64,000 nucleotides of DNA from Dipteronia dyeriana (taxonomy: Eukaryota > Streptophyta > Magnoliopsida > Sapindales > Sapindaceae). The notes under the pieces were generated by a model, which was not told where the DNA came from, ran no database searches, and worked only from the letters and a program-made list of their open reading frames with translations. A program made the translations under genes and the position numbers. The stretch is from NCBI GenBank assembly GCA_032871835.1, contig CM065295.1, positions 22,516,501 to 22,580,500 on the forward strand, given 5' to 3'. Positions 34,901 through 46,585 of this stretch are shown piece after piece; positions within the stretch are counted from its first letter, which is position 1; each line of letters opens with the position of its first letter.

Positions 34901-36830
34901 ACCAAGTTATATGCCAAAACCCACAGCCAACATTTCAAGTTACATGACAATTTATTCAAACCTCAAAAGAGGGAAGAAAACAAGCTTCAATACAAGCTAA
35001 AATCATCACCCATTAGAACAAATCTTCTCAATACCAGTACATATCTGACAAATAGCATGCCTAGCCAATTCATGCGCAATTCTGTTACAACTCCTAGGAG
35101 CAAAAGGAATATTCACCTGCTTGTATCTATATATCCATGTATCGATCTATCGACAAAAGAATATAAAAAAGAAATTGTTAGTCACATACTCCAACGATCA
35201 AATTTTTATGTACACAAAATTACAAATTAACAATACCAAAAACATCCAACTCAATCAAAACATGAAACCACCCTTGCCAACAACCCATATAAGTCATTCC
35301 ATAACTATTTTTGCTTCAACGACTTCAACAAAGACAATTCCTTCAAAAACAAGTGCAACACTTACTCTGCTTCAAATCCAACAATCCCAACTAGCATACA
35401 TTCCATCAGAAAAGTCAGGAACCATCAACACCGTATAAAATCAATACAAGTTTGTAATTACTTGATTACAGTTTTGATCAATTTCAGTAATTACGAGAAA
35501 GAAAAAAAAGGGACTCATATTATCATTTTTGTTTTCTTTTATTATTTGTTCAAGTGTCACAAAAGAAAATAAAAGGGGCATCACTTATTAGTTATAGAAA
35601 ATTCAAAATCATATACATCTCATGATACTTATTTTCACTAATACAACAAATACATAACCTAAAAGTTTTAGTTCATTTGAATCTAAAAGTATAGCCTTTT
35701 AGTCCCAAAACAACCAAATTTAGTGATTTTACAACGAAATATCACAATAACAATGTTGATTAATTAAGACCCACATCATAAAACTCATACTAGCATTTAG
35801 CTCATGTACAAAAAAAATGAAAATAAAAACCCAAGGTTGTTTCTTTTTTGGTTTTTCAAAATTTAAAAAGTGAAATCAACTACAATTATAAACAGATGAT
35901 TACTGTCAACACCTCCACTCACATTTCAATCTCAACATAGAGTATCACTATCTCTTCAAAAACACTATGTCTAAATTTCACTAGTATCACCGTTTTAGTG
36001 GACACCCATAAGTGATTCCCAAAATTAAAATTCTATTGTAGTGCAATTCCTGGTTCAATGACATATTTAGTTTTTGGTCTAACAAAGTTAAACTTAGCTT
36101 TAGTGTCTGATTAATAAATTAAAACTATATATGCAACCAAAACAGAAAAATATAATGTAGAGTCTAACCAAATATGAAGAAATCTATGCTTTTGTTAGAC
36201 ATTACATCTTCTCTTCTCCATTGACACAATAGCCCGAAAATCTAACCAGATTTCGGTGTTATAGTTAGGCAATAAACACCACTTCATTTGGCACTCAAAA
36301 TGAGCACAACAAAACACGAAACTTCAATTTGCACTCAAAATGAACACATGACAATGAATATCATATAAATGAACAAACCCAAAAACTTACCATTGAATAG
36401 ACAATTGATAGACCCTTCAAGTAATAGGTGTAATACTAAGTTTAACCACAAAACACACTCATTAGAGCTCAAGTTTTGTACATAGAAACTCAAACAATAT
36501 TACTATTTCAACAAAAACACACAAAGCCCATCACAAGAACTAACTATCGGATTTCAATAATCTAACCACAAACAAAATAAACCAACTTCAAATTGAAGAT
36601 ATATTGAACAAACATTGATTCCCAACTATAAACTCACTTTAAATACACAAACCCTAGATGACTCAAATTGATAAATAGACTTATAACCCAAAAAAAAAAA
36701 AAACTTAACAAAAACCATTGGTAAAAGATTTTTTTTTTTATCAAAAACCAACGGAAATAGAAAAAAAAATTCAAAGTTTAAATCAAAGCAGTGGAAAGTG
36801 AAATAACATGTAAGCTTACGTTTTGAAATC
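34900..36830. other. AT-rich sequence, no gene recognised
   Basis: Short open frames here (for example 34865-35230) are Asn/Thr/Lys-rich with no family resemblance. No repeat structure was recognised apart from A-runs at 36690-36770. Confidence 0.5.
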
Positions 36831-37410
36831 TATATGGTGCGGCGCTCATCATGAATGCACGGTCGCATTTGAAACCCACTTCACATCTTTGAAGCTTCTT
36901 GACGTTGTTAAAGAAGTCTTCGTACCAAGAAAAAACCCTTTTCAACACCACCAACCATCTTACGATGTCAGCCGAATCTACTTAAAGAGAGAAGCATATT
37001 CTGAATTTTCATTCTTCTGGCTTCGGTTGAAGAGGGATACACCAAAGAGAGAGACAAAGAAAATGGCTCTGGGTTTTCTTACCTATGATGTGAATAAGAG
37101 ATATTGAGATGCCACCGCTAGGTTTCATTGAAGAGGGAGACAAAGAAGACGCATAGGGAAAAAAATGTTATAGAGACAGAGAGAGAAAATGTAGAACAAA
37201 TTACCAGATTGAAGAGAGAACTAGAGAATATATGATTTTGAAATATGAATTATATAGTGAAAAGAACGGGGGAAAATTTTGGTGGGTGAAATAAAGATAA
37301 AATAGGGGGCAGTTTTGTCAGTTCAAGCCTAAATGTGATAAATTTAATAAAACATAAATTTGTGGCTAAAAACAATAAATCTAAAAAAAATTGGTTATTT
37401 CTTACGATTT

Positions 37411-37415
<5 letters not shown>

Positions 37416-37450
<35 letters not shown>

Positions 37451-37528
37451 TTCTTTAAAAAAATTAATTCTAACTTGTGGTTACCCACCAACCCACGGTC
37501 ACTTGCTAACTCCTCTATATTACTATAA
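37416..37528 (-). repeat. Composite repeat R, left copy, (TA)n and linker segment
   Basis: On the minus strand this reads GAGTTAGCAAGTGACCGTGG, then GGGTAACCACAAGTTAGAATT, then (TA)n. It is homologous to 54754-54810 and 56540-56660. It lies between the possible 32898-37415 element and the Mutator-like element at 37529. Confidence 0.65.
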
Positions 37529-37881
37529 GGGTTATTATCATTTTGGTCCCAAAGTATTGTTTGAAGATGACATTTTAAAACGAGTTTGTTTTCTTAACAA
37601 CATTTTCCCTGACTTTTTTTAAGTATATCAAATAGATCCATCTGTTAGTCAGTTGTCAGTCAAACTTAACATTTACAAGGGTATTTTTATTGTTGAACTA
37701 AGAATATGCCATGCGTCATAGAAATAGAAAAAAAAAAATTCAACACACACACACACATATATAATTTATCATAAAAAAATAAAATAAAATTACAATTTTT
37801 TTTTTAAATTATACAATAAAAAAATAAAATGTTTTAAATCTCCACCATCCAAATCTTAGATTGACAGTGGAGATTTATTTA

Positions 37882-37921
<40 letters not shown>

Positions 37922-40007
37922 GAAAGCTTTCTATCTCTTTCTTGTTCTCTTGTTCATTTAAAGATCCAAAGGTTTGCATTTGAAGATCCAAAGATTTTCA
38001 ATCATCCCTCCATCTTCAATCACTTACCTCATCTTTCATCTTCCAGATCCGAGCTTCACCTTTATCTTTCAATCACCTACCTCATCTTCCAAACCCTACC
38101 TCATAAACCACTCATCTCTCCATCTTCAATCACCGTGAACCAACTTGACCCTCATCTCATCTAGTCAGTGACTGTACCCAGACCCACCCTTCCATTTCAC
38201 CAATAGTAGAGCTGCACCTCTCACCTGTTGCACGAATCAGAATTGACGAGACCCATCCCTTATTATGCCGTTGCGAACGTGCTTAAACCTCCTCATCTCA
38301 CCATCGATTAGACCCAGATCCACCCCACACCTCACAAACCAGAGCACCCAAACCCATAATTCATCTCAATTATTGGTTTGATGGAGTTTATTTTTTTTTT
38401 AGAAAAAAGGTGTATCACTATCGATCAAACCAACTCAGTTTGAGTCACATGTAGGTTTTGATGAACTAAGTCTGGGAATCAACACATGACATTAAAGTTT
38501 CATTCTTTATCATTTTCAACAAATCTCATGATGATCTGATGTTTATATAATAAAGCAACCCTAATGCTATGTTGGCAGGTGGAAAGGTTGTTGGAATTAT
38601 TTTCAAAATAAAACATGTGAGAGTTTGACTCTTTATAAAGGATGTGACCATTAATTCAAAATGAAAAGTCACAATGAAAGGTTGTATTGTTTCAAGATTG
38701 AAACCATTTATGTAAGGTTTCATTTGTTCATGAAATAATGAAAGGATGTATTGTTTCAAGATTGCAACCATTTATTAAAGGTTGCATTTGTTTATGAAAT
38801 AATGAAAGGTTGCAACCATTATGAAAATGTGCAAAGCATATTATAAATTGCCAGACCATTTCGTTTATTTTCTATACAACTGAAATACAGAACATTACAT
38901 GGTTGTTACTACTCTTTCCTTCCCTATTTTCACATTTTTTTACACAACAAATTTATCAATTCTTTCTTGCATAAATACCAATATTCTGTTAAACTGCAGT
39001 AACAGAATATTGTTTCTTGGCTGGTTTGTCATCAACGGTGTTCGTGGTTTAAATCGTTAGTGCACAACGATATTAAACAATCGAGGCTTCATTGTATCTT
39101 GGAGGCACATTCTGCATAACCCGGTGCATCACTTAGTTGGTTGGGGGTAAATAGTGTCTTAAGGAAAGCGACTTCTGTAACGTGCCTTGAAGCCCACATT
39201 TACTTTTACTGCAGTGATTTTCGTTCTAATTACAACAATTTGGTTCAAACCTAATTTCACAATGACAGTGAACTTCGACAGAAAAGGTATACAATTTCAG
39301 TTTTGACACATATTTATCTAACAAAGTTCATTTCCTTTCAAGGTGGTTAGGTGGACTGCTATGTCGTTTTCTGGATATGGAGTTGGGAAGAACTCTGAAA
39401 AATTTCCCCAAATCTCTTCCTAGTTTTTTTTTTGGTTAATTTTGTGTTTTTTTTTGTTATTATCTCCACAAACATTTTTAATTATTTTATTTTGTTTTAA
39501 AAAAAAATCAATTTTGTAATTTTTAAAAAATAAGCATAAAATGACAAAATTGTTTAAAACTTTTTTATTTTTGTCTCGACCATCTTATTGTTAGATCTCT
39601 TGGGTTCTTTTTTAAATAATAATTATCTCTTCTTTTTTAATTTTAATTTTAGTTAAGAAAATAAAAAGAAAAAAAGCCTAAAAATATATAAGATGTGATT
39701 TTTGTAACAATTTTTTTTAATATTTTATTTTAAATTTTTGGTGGCACGTGCTAGATTTTGATTGGTTTATATCAAAGTTGAATCGTAAAATTTTAAAATG
39801 TTAGAGGGTAAAATTGTATTTTTAAACTCTTTTATTAAAGTTAAGGGTTAATGGTCAATTTATATATTCTGTCACATTTAACCGTAAAAAAAAAAAAGCA
39901 AGATGAACATATTTAATATACTTTTCAAAAAAAAAAAAAGTTGTTAAAAAAAACTCTTTAAAAAATGATTTTTTGACAATACTTAGGGACCAAAATGATA
40001 ATAACCC
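37529..40007. mobile_element. Non-autonomous Mutator-like element, 2.5 kb, with 9-bp target duplication
   Basis: The ends are inverted repeats: GGGTTATTATCATTTTGGTC at 37529 and its complement ending at 40007, with decaying similarity extending to about 170 bp. Flanks TTACTATAA (37520-37528) and TTATTATAA (40008-40016) match at 8 of 9 positions. Removing the element restores repeat R (AATACTTATAGTAATATAGAGG context). GGG ends and 9-bp duplications are typical of Mutator-like elements. No transposase is seen. The interior (37950-39380) is less AT-biased and may be captured host sequence. It contains (AT)n at 37888-37918. Confidence 0.8.
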
Positions 40008-40262
40008 TTATTATAAGTATTTGTATTACTTTTTGATTAAATTAAACCAATTAAATATTTTAGACCATATATTTTGATTATTTATTCGATTGAATATTGA
40101 AACATGAAAAATTGAAAGATATGATTGAATTCCGAAATCTATATTCTTAATTCTAAACTTCAAATTGGAAAATATTGGGATTAGATATTAAAACAATGGG
40201 GGAAATGGGGAACGGGGTGGTGGTAGGGGAACCTCCCCTCAAACATCCCCATCCCTAGCTAA
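40008..40262 (-). repeat. Composite repeat R, left copy, body 1 and G-run block
   Basis: The minus-strand reading matches 46320-46570 and 54890-55136 (TAATCCCAATATTTTCC, then GTTTCAATATYCAATCGAATAAATAATC, then AATACAAATACTTA). 40196-40262 is the GGGG/CCCC-run block. Confidence 0.7.
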
Positions 40263-40290
40263 GATGAGATACTCCCAAATTCTTTTATTA

Positions 40291-40322
<32 letters not shown>

Positions 40323-40448
40323 AATTATATATGTTTGTGATATATTTATATGGTATACCCACATCGATAGATCATATAGATTTCATTATAAATGTATAAT
40401 TATATTATTATAATTCCACATATAAACATTATACACATTATTAATGGC

Positions 40449-42115
40449 TTAGAGGTAGTTTGTTTTTTTCGTTTAAAACTTAATGGGTCTGGATTGAATT
40501 CATTAAGTTGTTTATTTATTTATTTTTTAAGTGGTAAAACAACTTATAAATATAGAAAAACAACTTAAAATAAACAGTAAGAAATCATAATTTTTAACTT
40601 AATTATAAATAATTGGATTACAATTAAAATATTCTCTTTCAAGTCTATCATTACAAAAAATATATAATTATAAATTTATCCTAATTTGATATGATGTATA
40701 ATTATTTCTTCAAACAAATTTTATTATTTTAAACGGCTTTTGAAAAGAAAAAAAAATACCTAATCACTTCTCTTACCGAAATCTTCCATTGAATTTCTCT
40801 CATAACAAGTCATGCTAAAAACTCATTATTATTATTATTTTTATCTAATTATTCTTGTAATGCTCAATAAACTTACCTATCATATTTAGTAGATTTTGGC
40901 CCAGTTTGGCATTGTTGTGCTGTGGGGAGAAGTGCTTTTGAAATTGCTATGAGGAAAATTGCTTTTGGAATTGTTGTAGGAAGACTCAGCTGAGTGTTTG
41001 GTAAACTGATTTTTAAAAGTGTTGTGAGAACTAAAAGCAATATCAATGTGTTTGTTAAACTAAAATAAAAAGTGTTGTGAGTGAATAAAATTACTAAAAG
41101 GACATAGACTTCTAAATGGTACTAATGTGTTATACTTTACATTTTTCTTATTTACTTGTGTTTAGTGTTAAGTGTTATATAATTATGGTACTTTATTGAA
41201 TTAATTAGCCTCATTTTTTATTCTACTTTAATTAATTAATTAGTCCTATTTATTTATTTTATTCTACTTTATTTTTTTATTTCATTTTCATCTACTTTAT
41301 TGAATTAATTATCCCAATTTTTATATACAATTATGGCAACATTTTTTTTTGTACAAAAATATAAGTCCAATTTTTTTGTTAAATTTCGTTAAAGACAATG
41401 ACAAAGTTGGAAAGTTAGTAAAATTTCATTTAATATCACTGTAACGCGTTTTATAACAGCAGAAGCTAAAATCCAAAAGCATGTATTTGTAGCTTCTCAA
41501 AAACTCAGTTGGGAGAAGCTAAAAGTAACCAAAAGCACTTCTCTGCGATTTTACCAAACACCCTGTCTTAGATCCAGAATCACTTTTGGCCCCAAAAGCA
41601 GCTGGGAAAGCAATGCCAAACTGGACCAAATGGCTTGAAGATGCTATGAATATATATATATAATATACAGACGCAAATAATTCTGGAACCCATTTAAAAA
41701 ATTAAAAAAAATCAAGAACTTTTTTTTATTTGATTTCCGGTGTATATGATCTTGGAAACAAAAAAAAAAGGTTCCCTAAATTATATACAATCAAAATATG
41801 GACAACATCTAGAATTAAACTTGATTTTTTTTTCACAATAAATTGTACTTAAAATTTTGTTTGCAGAAGAACATACAAAATTTTATAAAAAAATGATGCA
41901 TATTAAATTATTTATTGTAATTAACATAGGTATAAATGTAAAATTACTTATTTTCACATAATTTTATTTTTTAAAAACAAACATGTTGACATGATATTCA
42001 AATATGAGAAAAAACAAACAAATATGTCATTCACGTTCAGATTTTAGTTCATATTCAGTCTTTAAAAAAAATTCATGATCGTTCAATCTGTATACAAAAA
42101 AAAAAAAAAAACTAA
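40449..42115 (+). mobile_element. Repeat S, copy 2, carrying a nested TIR MITE
   Basis: The start (GTTTAAAACTTAATGGGTCT, then AAGTGGTAAAACAACTTA) and end (TTCAGTCTTTAAAAAAAATTC, then TGATCGTTCAATC) match S copies 1 and 3. It is split by the 730-bp element at 40898-41627. Confidence 0.5.
40898..41627. mobile_element. 730-bp TIR MITE (GGCCCAGTTTGGCATTG ends)
   Basis: GGCCCAGTTTGGCATTG at 40898 is mirrored by CAATGCCAAACTGGACC ending at 41627. Inner parts are also partly inverted (AGAAGTGCTTTTG / CAAAAGCACTTCT). There is no coding capacity. The GGSCCNGTTTGG-type end resembles Harbinger-like MITEs, but a TTA duplication is not seen (flanks TTT / AAA). Confidence 0.7.
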
Positions 42116-42406
42116 CTAACAACCCATTCCTCTAACGGCTAACCTGTTGTTATTTATTAAACTAAACTTCAATTAACTTATTCAATTTGTATACTTTAAG
42201 AGGTTATATTTTATTGGGCAATTTTTTTTATAAATTTGTTATTATAATATTAAATTATTGTCTTTAGTTGTATGGAATATATTAAAATGTAAATATATGA
42301 CAAATAATAGTTGTAATATATTAAAATGTAAATATTTGACAAATAATAGTTGAATGAGCATAGCAGTAAAAGTATTTATTTTTAGATATTTGTAACTTAA
42401 AAAAAC

Positions 42407-43530
42407 GTAGAAATTGCTAAAATTGATCACATCTAATATAGAAATTTCGTTTTAACCACATACAAAAGTTTAATCGTTAAAAACCACTTTTTTTTAAAAA
42501 AAAAAATTAATGTATATCTGTAAATTATAAAAATACCCCATCATTAGTTTTTCTAGTTTCTTTTGTTAGTTTTTTTTTTACCGTGTTCTTCCTTCTCAAT
42601 TCCTTATCGAATTTCGATTGTTGTTCCTACAAATCGAACACCAATGGCTGCACCATTGTTGTTCCTGCAAATCGACTAACTGGAGGATGGTTTGATCTCG
42701 AAATCGCGTTGAAGATTTGAAGAAGTGAACATAGAAAAACTTTTTCGATTTACTATAATATGATTTAATGTGTATAAATATCTTTCATTTGTTCATTAAT
42801 TGAGTTGCAATAGTTACTTTAACATGATTTTAGTGTTATCGCATCAGTTTTGTGTGTTTTTGTGAAGAATCGAATTAAATAAGGTTTTATGTTTTTTTCT
42901 AGAAGAATTCAAGTTTCATTGGTTTGAAAACTTGAAATTTTCTGTTAAAACCTGAAATCTTCTATAAAAACTCTAAATATTGACAAAATTTTAAATATTC
43001 TTTAAATAAGGTTTCATGTTTTTTTTAGAAGATTTCAAGTTTCACTGATTCGAAAACTTGAAATATTCTGCTAAAACTTGAAATATTCTATAAAACTCGA
43101 AATGTTGATAAAATTTGAAATATTCTTTAAATAAGGTTTAATATTTTTCTAGAAGATTTCAAGTTCCATTGGTTCGAAAACTTGAAATCTTCTATTAAAA
43201 CTTGAAATCTTATTGTTATTATGAAAACATTTTTTTTTTAGAAATCATTCTTCTCCAGCGAATGGTGGGTTCGTCCTCCGGCTATGACGTCGATCTCTTC
43301 TCTTCTGGTTGCTCTGGCTATGGCGATAGCGATGGCGACGACACGCTCTTATATCTCTTCTCTCTCGGTGACAACACCTCTGCCTCTCTCTACTTTTGTT
43401 TATGGTATTTGTGGTATTTAAATATGGGTATTCAGGTAATTTCTAAAAAATATGGTTATTTACAATTAAAATTTTGTATGTGGTTATAAACGAAATTCTT
43501 ATGTTTTGGATTGCTAGTTTTGGTTTTCTC
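42407..43530. mobile_element. Mutator-like element, 1.1 kb, perfect 9-bp target duplication
   Basis: The flanks TAAAAAAAC at 42398-42406 and 43531-43539 are identical over nine bases. The terminal inverted repeats are diverged at the tips but clear inside (AATTTCGTTT...ACCACATACAAAA at both ends). No transposase is seen. It contains a 125-bp triple repeat (42879-43210) and a small GC-richer segment (43250-43400) that could be captured coding DNA. Confidence 0.75.
42879..43210. repeat. Three tandem ~125-bp units inside the 1.1-kb Mutator-like element
   Basis: Units begin ATAAGGTTTTATG (42879), ATAAGGTTTCATG (43006) and ATAAGGTTTAATA (43131); the third is incomplete. Each contains TTCAAGTTYCAYTGRTTYGA and AAAACTTGAAAT. 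Confidence 0.85.
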
Positions 43531-43544
43531 TAAAAAAACAAAAA

Positions 43545-43797
43545 AATTATCATTTATATTCAAATTTTAATAAAATAAAATAAAAATCAAACATGTTATT
43601 CAATTTTCAGTTTTCAGTAATTATTTAGTTTTTAGTATAATTCAGCACTATTCAATTTTCAAATAAAAAATCAAATGCAACCATTTTTAAAGTTGTTTTT
43701 TGATATTTTTAAGTTGTTTGACAACTTAAAAAAAACAGTTTAATAAGTTCAATTCATACCTATTAAGTTTTACGTGGAAAAAACAAACAGCCCCTTA
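43545..43797 (-). mobile_element. Repeat S, partial copy 4
   Basis: The right end (CTATTAAGTTTTACGTGGAA, then AACAAACAGCCCC) and the AAGTTGTTTGACAACTTAA segment match the other S copies. The far end is shortened. Confidence 0.45.
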
Positions 43798-44003
43798 GTT
43801 ATAGAACAATTATATATGCTAATTCAATAAAGCCAAAATTACATGCACAAGTTAGTCTCCACTTTAGACTTTGACCTGTTGGGCCCTCTTGTTTTGTCCT
43901 AAAAGATAGTTAAGGTTAGTCTTTACTTATCTATACCACATGTTAATTTTGACTTCAATCGAAGTGAAAAATAAAATCATTCGATAGTCCATATTGTTTT
44001 ATT

Positions 44004-44356
44004 AGGGTCGTACTCATACATAGGCTTTCTTGCCCATTTTTATACATGTATGCATGAGTAGTTTTTTAACCGCTCCTCATCTCGTTCCATGGTGGACATC
44101 ATTATTGTCTTCCTCGACGAATGGTTGGAGTGCTCTCTGTTCCATTTTCTTCGTGCCGTAATAATATCTAAAGTGCTCTTTTATTCAGATTGATCGTAGT
44201 CATACACAGTCTTTGTTGCCCATTTGTATACATTTGAATAATTAGCAGTTTTTTAACCACTCATCATCTCGCTCTATGGTGGGGATCATCGTCTTCTTCC
44301 TTAGTGAATGGTCAGAGTGCTATTTGTTCCATTTTCTTCGTGTTGCAATAATCGCA
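44004..44356 (+). repeat. ~186-bp tandem duplication
   Basis: The segment from about 44007 recurs from about 44193. Both contain TTTTTTAACC, then TCATCTCG, then ATGGTSGRSATCAT, and TTGTTCCATTTTCTTCGTG or close variants. A 33-bp direct duplication (TTCAAATCGTTTTTAAGAGA) follows at 44607-44670. No coding homology was recognised. Confidence 0.8.
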
Positions 44357-44884
44357 AAAGACATGTCCATATGTAAGCCATGTTAGCTCTTCTTAGCTAT
44401 TTTAGCCATGTGTGCACTTTTTGTGCATATGGCCTCTAATACGTTTAGTTGTCACTCTAGGTGGAATGCCACATCGATTTTCCAAACAAAAGTTGCTTGA
44501 ATCGTGCCACGACTTTTTCTCTAAAACGCCACCTATCACGTATTGATGTCAGTTTATTTGAAGAACTAGATCAGAACAAGAGTCATCAATCTCTTGGATT
44601 TGATTCATTCAAATCGTTTTTAAGAGATTGGTTAGAGTCTTCAAATCGTTTTTAAGAGATTGGTTAGAGTCCACCTCCCTTCAAATTCTTAACTAACTCT
44701 CGTGTCTGATTACCACAACCCATGCATAGGTAGGACTCTACATTATTAATTCTAAAACAACTCATGCAATCATTAATTCTGATTGGTTCCCTCTCTCGCT
44801 TGAGAGTTGGGACATTGTCGTTAAAACGAACTTTAGACCTCGTTAGCTGTTTATTCCTCCGTAACCGGTTGTATTATAAATGAT

Positions 44885-45620
44885 CGTTATTTTTTCCATT
44901 TAAAACTTAATAATCTGATCATAATTATTAAGTTTTTTTTAAGTGGTCTAACAACTTAAAGATAAAAAAAAACTTATAATAAAAAGTAAAAAATCATGAC
45001 TTTTCATTTAATTGTAAATCATTAATTTTATTAAGTACAATTCAAAATATTTACTTCCGATATTATCCCCATATATAACATATTTCAAATTTCATCATAA
45101 TTATATATGGTATAGAATTCTTTATTTTAATATATTACTTATTTTAAATGGCTTTAAAAATTAAAAAAGAACCCCAATCACTTCTCATATTTGTGTTTAA
45201 AATCAATATTTTATTATAATATTAAGGGAGATGTATTTATATATTATTTTCTTAGAGTGTTTTGTGTGAGTTTTCCTGCTGTTTTTTTTTTTGAAGTTTT
45301 CTTTCGTTTTATTAGTAAAAATGAAGTTTTTTTTGTAATCGAAAAAGAAAATCATGATCATACGTGTTCATATATAATAATTATTTTTTTATTGTTTTTA
45401 CTACATATTATATGTATAATTGTTTAACATGAGTATAAATGTAAAATTACTTATTTTCAGACAATTTTACTTTTAAAAAACAAACATGTTGACAATACAT
45501 TCAGATGTGAGAAAAAAAAAATGTCATTCAAGTTCATATTTCAGTCCCTATTCAGTATGTCGAAAAATTCAGGATTATTCAATTTTCAGACAAAAAAACA
45601 TACAACCTTAAATCTTTATC
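44885..45620 (+). mobile_element. Repeat S, copy 3
   Basis: The start (CATTTAAAACTTAATAATCT, AAGTGGTCTAACAACTTA) and end (TTCAGTCCCTATTCAGTATG, then GGATTATTCAATTTTCAGAC) match copies 1 and 2. It has no coding capacity. Confidence 0.5.
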
Positions 45621-46196
45621 AGCACATCAATGTAGGGTACATAAAGGTCATGAATCTCAGAAAATCAATGTCGATCGACTTCAGAATAACCGATAAATGG
45701 AGCTTGAAATACTATGGGAAAGATGGTTGTGATGTGAGCTCGTGGCGAGGTCCTTACCCAAACCTGACTTCCGAGGTTAGATAGAATGATAAAATTTTAT
45801 CATTAACAATTAAAAATAATTGTTTTTTTATGAGAGGTTAGTATAAAATTATATTTAATTAGTTTTTAAACAAATAAAATAATTTTAAAAATTCAAGGAA
45901 AAGAAAAAGAAAAATATTTAAAATTAAATTTGGTTACAAAATTATTTAAATTGTTTTTTGAATAAAATAAATTAATTCTAAAAACAAATAAAATTAATTT
46001 GAAATAAAATAACATTTATAAAAAGGAATAAAATATATTAAATTATATTTTAAAATATATTAAATAAATGAAATATTATATATAATTTAATTTTTAAAAA
46101 ATAAAAGTTATCCTGACCATTGTGGGATAAACATGAGATTGGATTAAGATTAGTCTTAGAATGTACATTTCTTCTATAAGGCTCCACCCTACGGAA
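45620..46196. other. AT-rich spacer, nothing recognised
   Basis: 45630-45785 is a less AT-biased stretch with a short open frame of no recognised family. 45790-46130 is A/T-only low complexity. Confidence 0.5.
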
Positions 46197-46585
46197 CCCA
46201 CATTCTTTTGGGGTTAAATTTTACCTCCAAATATGGTTTGGAGGTGAGGGTGGAGGTAAATTTTTATCCCAAATCTCAATGGGCGTATTGAAACGGGGTC
46301 CCCCCCTCCATTTGAGGGAAATGGGTATAGGGTGTTTAAGGAAGGTTCCCTCACCCCTACCTCCGTCCCCTATTTACTCTATTTTTAATCTTAATATATT
46401 TTAATTCAAAATCCAAAATTTAGAATTAGAAATTTGAATTTAGCCATCTCAATCTTTTGATTCATACCGTTTCAATATCCAATATAATAAATAATCAAAA
46501 TATTCAATCTAAAATATCTAATTGATTTAAATTAATCTAAATTAATACAAATTGAAATACTTATAGCAATATTGATAGGTTAGTA
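46197..46585 (+). repeat. Composite repeat R, right copy, first G-run block and body 1
   Basis: 46197-46370 is rich in GGGG and CCCC runs. 46380-46570 matches the R body seen inverted at 40020-40195. It is cut at TAGTA (46581-46585) by the chromovirus and resumes at 54749. Confidence 0.65.

Larger units (their letters stand above)
32898..37415. mobile_element. Possible 4.5-kb TIR element inserted in the (TA)n tract of R
   Basis: The (TA)n tract of R is split, with one part at 32850-32897 and the other at 37416-37446. The ends between them are weakly inverted: about 130 bp at 32898-33020 resembles the complement of 37280-37415 (shared TTATTGTTTTTA, CAGTTTGCCC / AAACTGCCCC). Inside lie a GA- and CCG-rich transcribed-looking segment (33050-33290), a LINE RNase H fragment, an ATGTAAC repeat field and another GA-rich segment (36840-37260). 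No transposase was seen. The Mutator-like assignment is a guess. Confidence 0.35.

Noticed and set aside
34865..35438. Two overlapping plus-strand open frames
   Set aside because: Asn/Thr/Ile-rich products with no family resemblance, in AT-rich spacer with repeat motifs.
43202..43489. Gly/Ser-rich 95-codon open frame
   Set aside because: Lies in the Mutator-like element, starts in an A/T tract and shows no known family; noted only as possible captured DNA.
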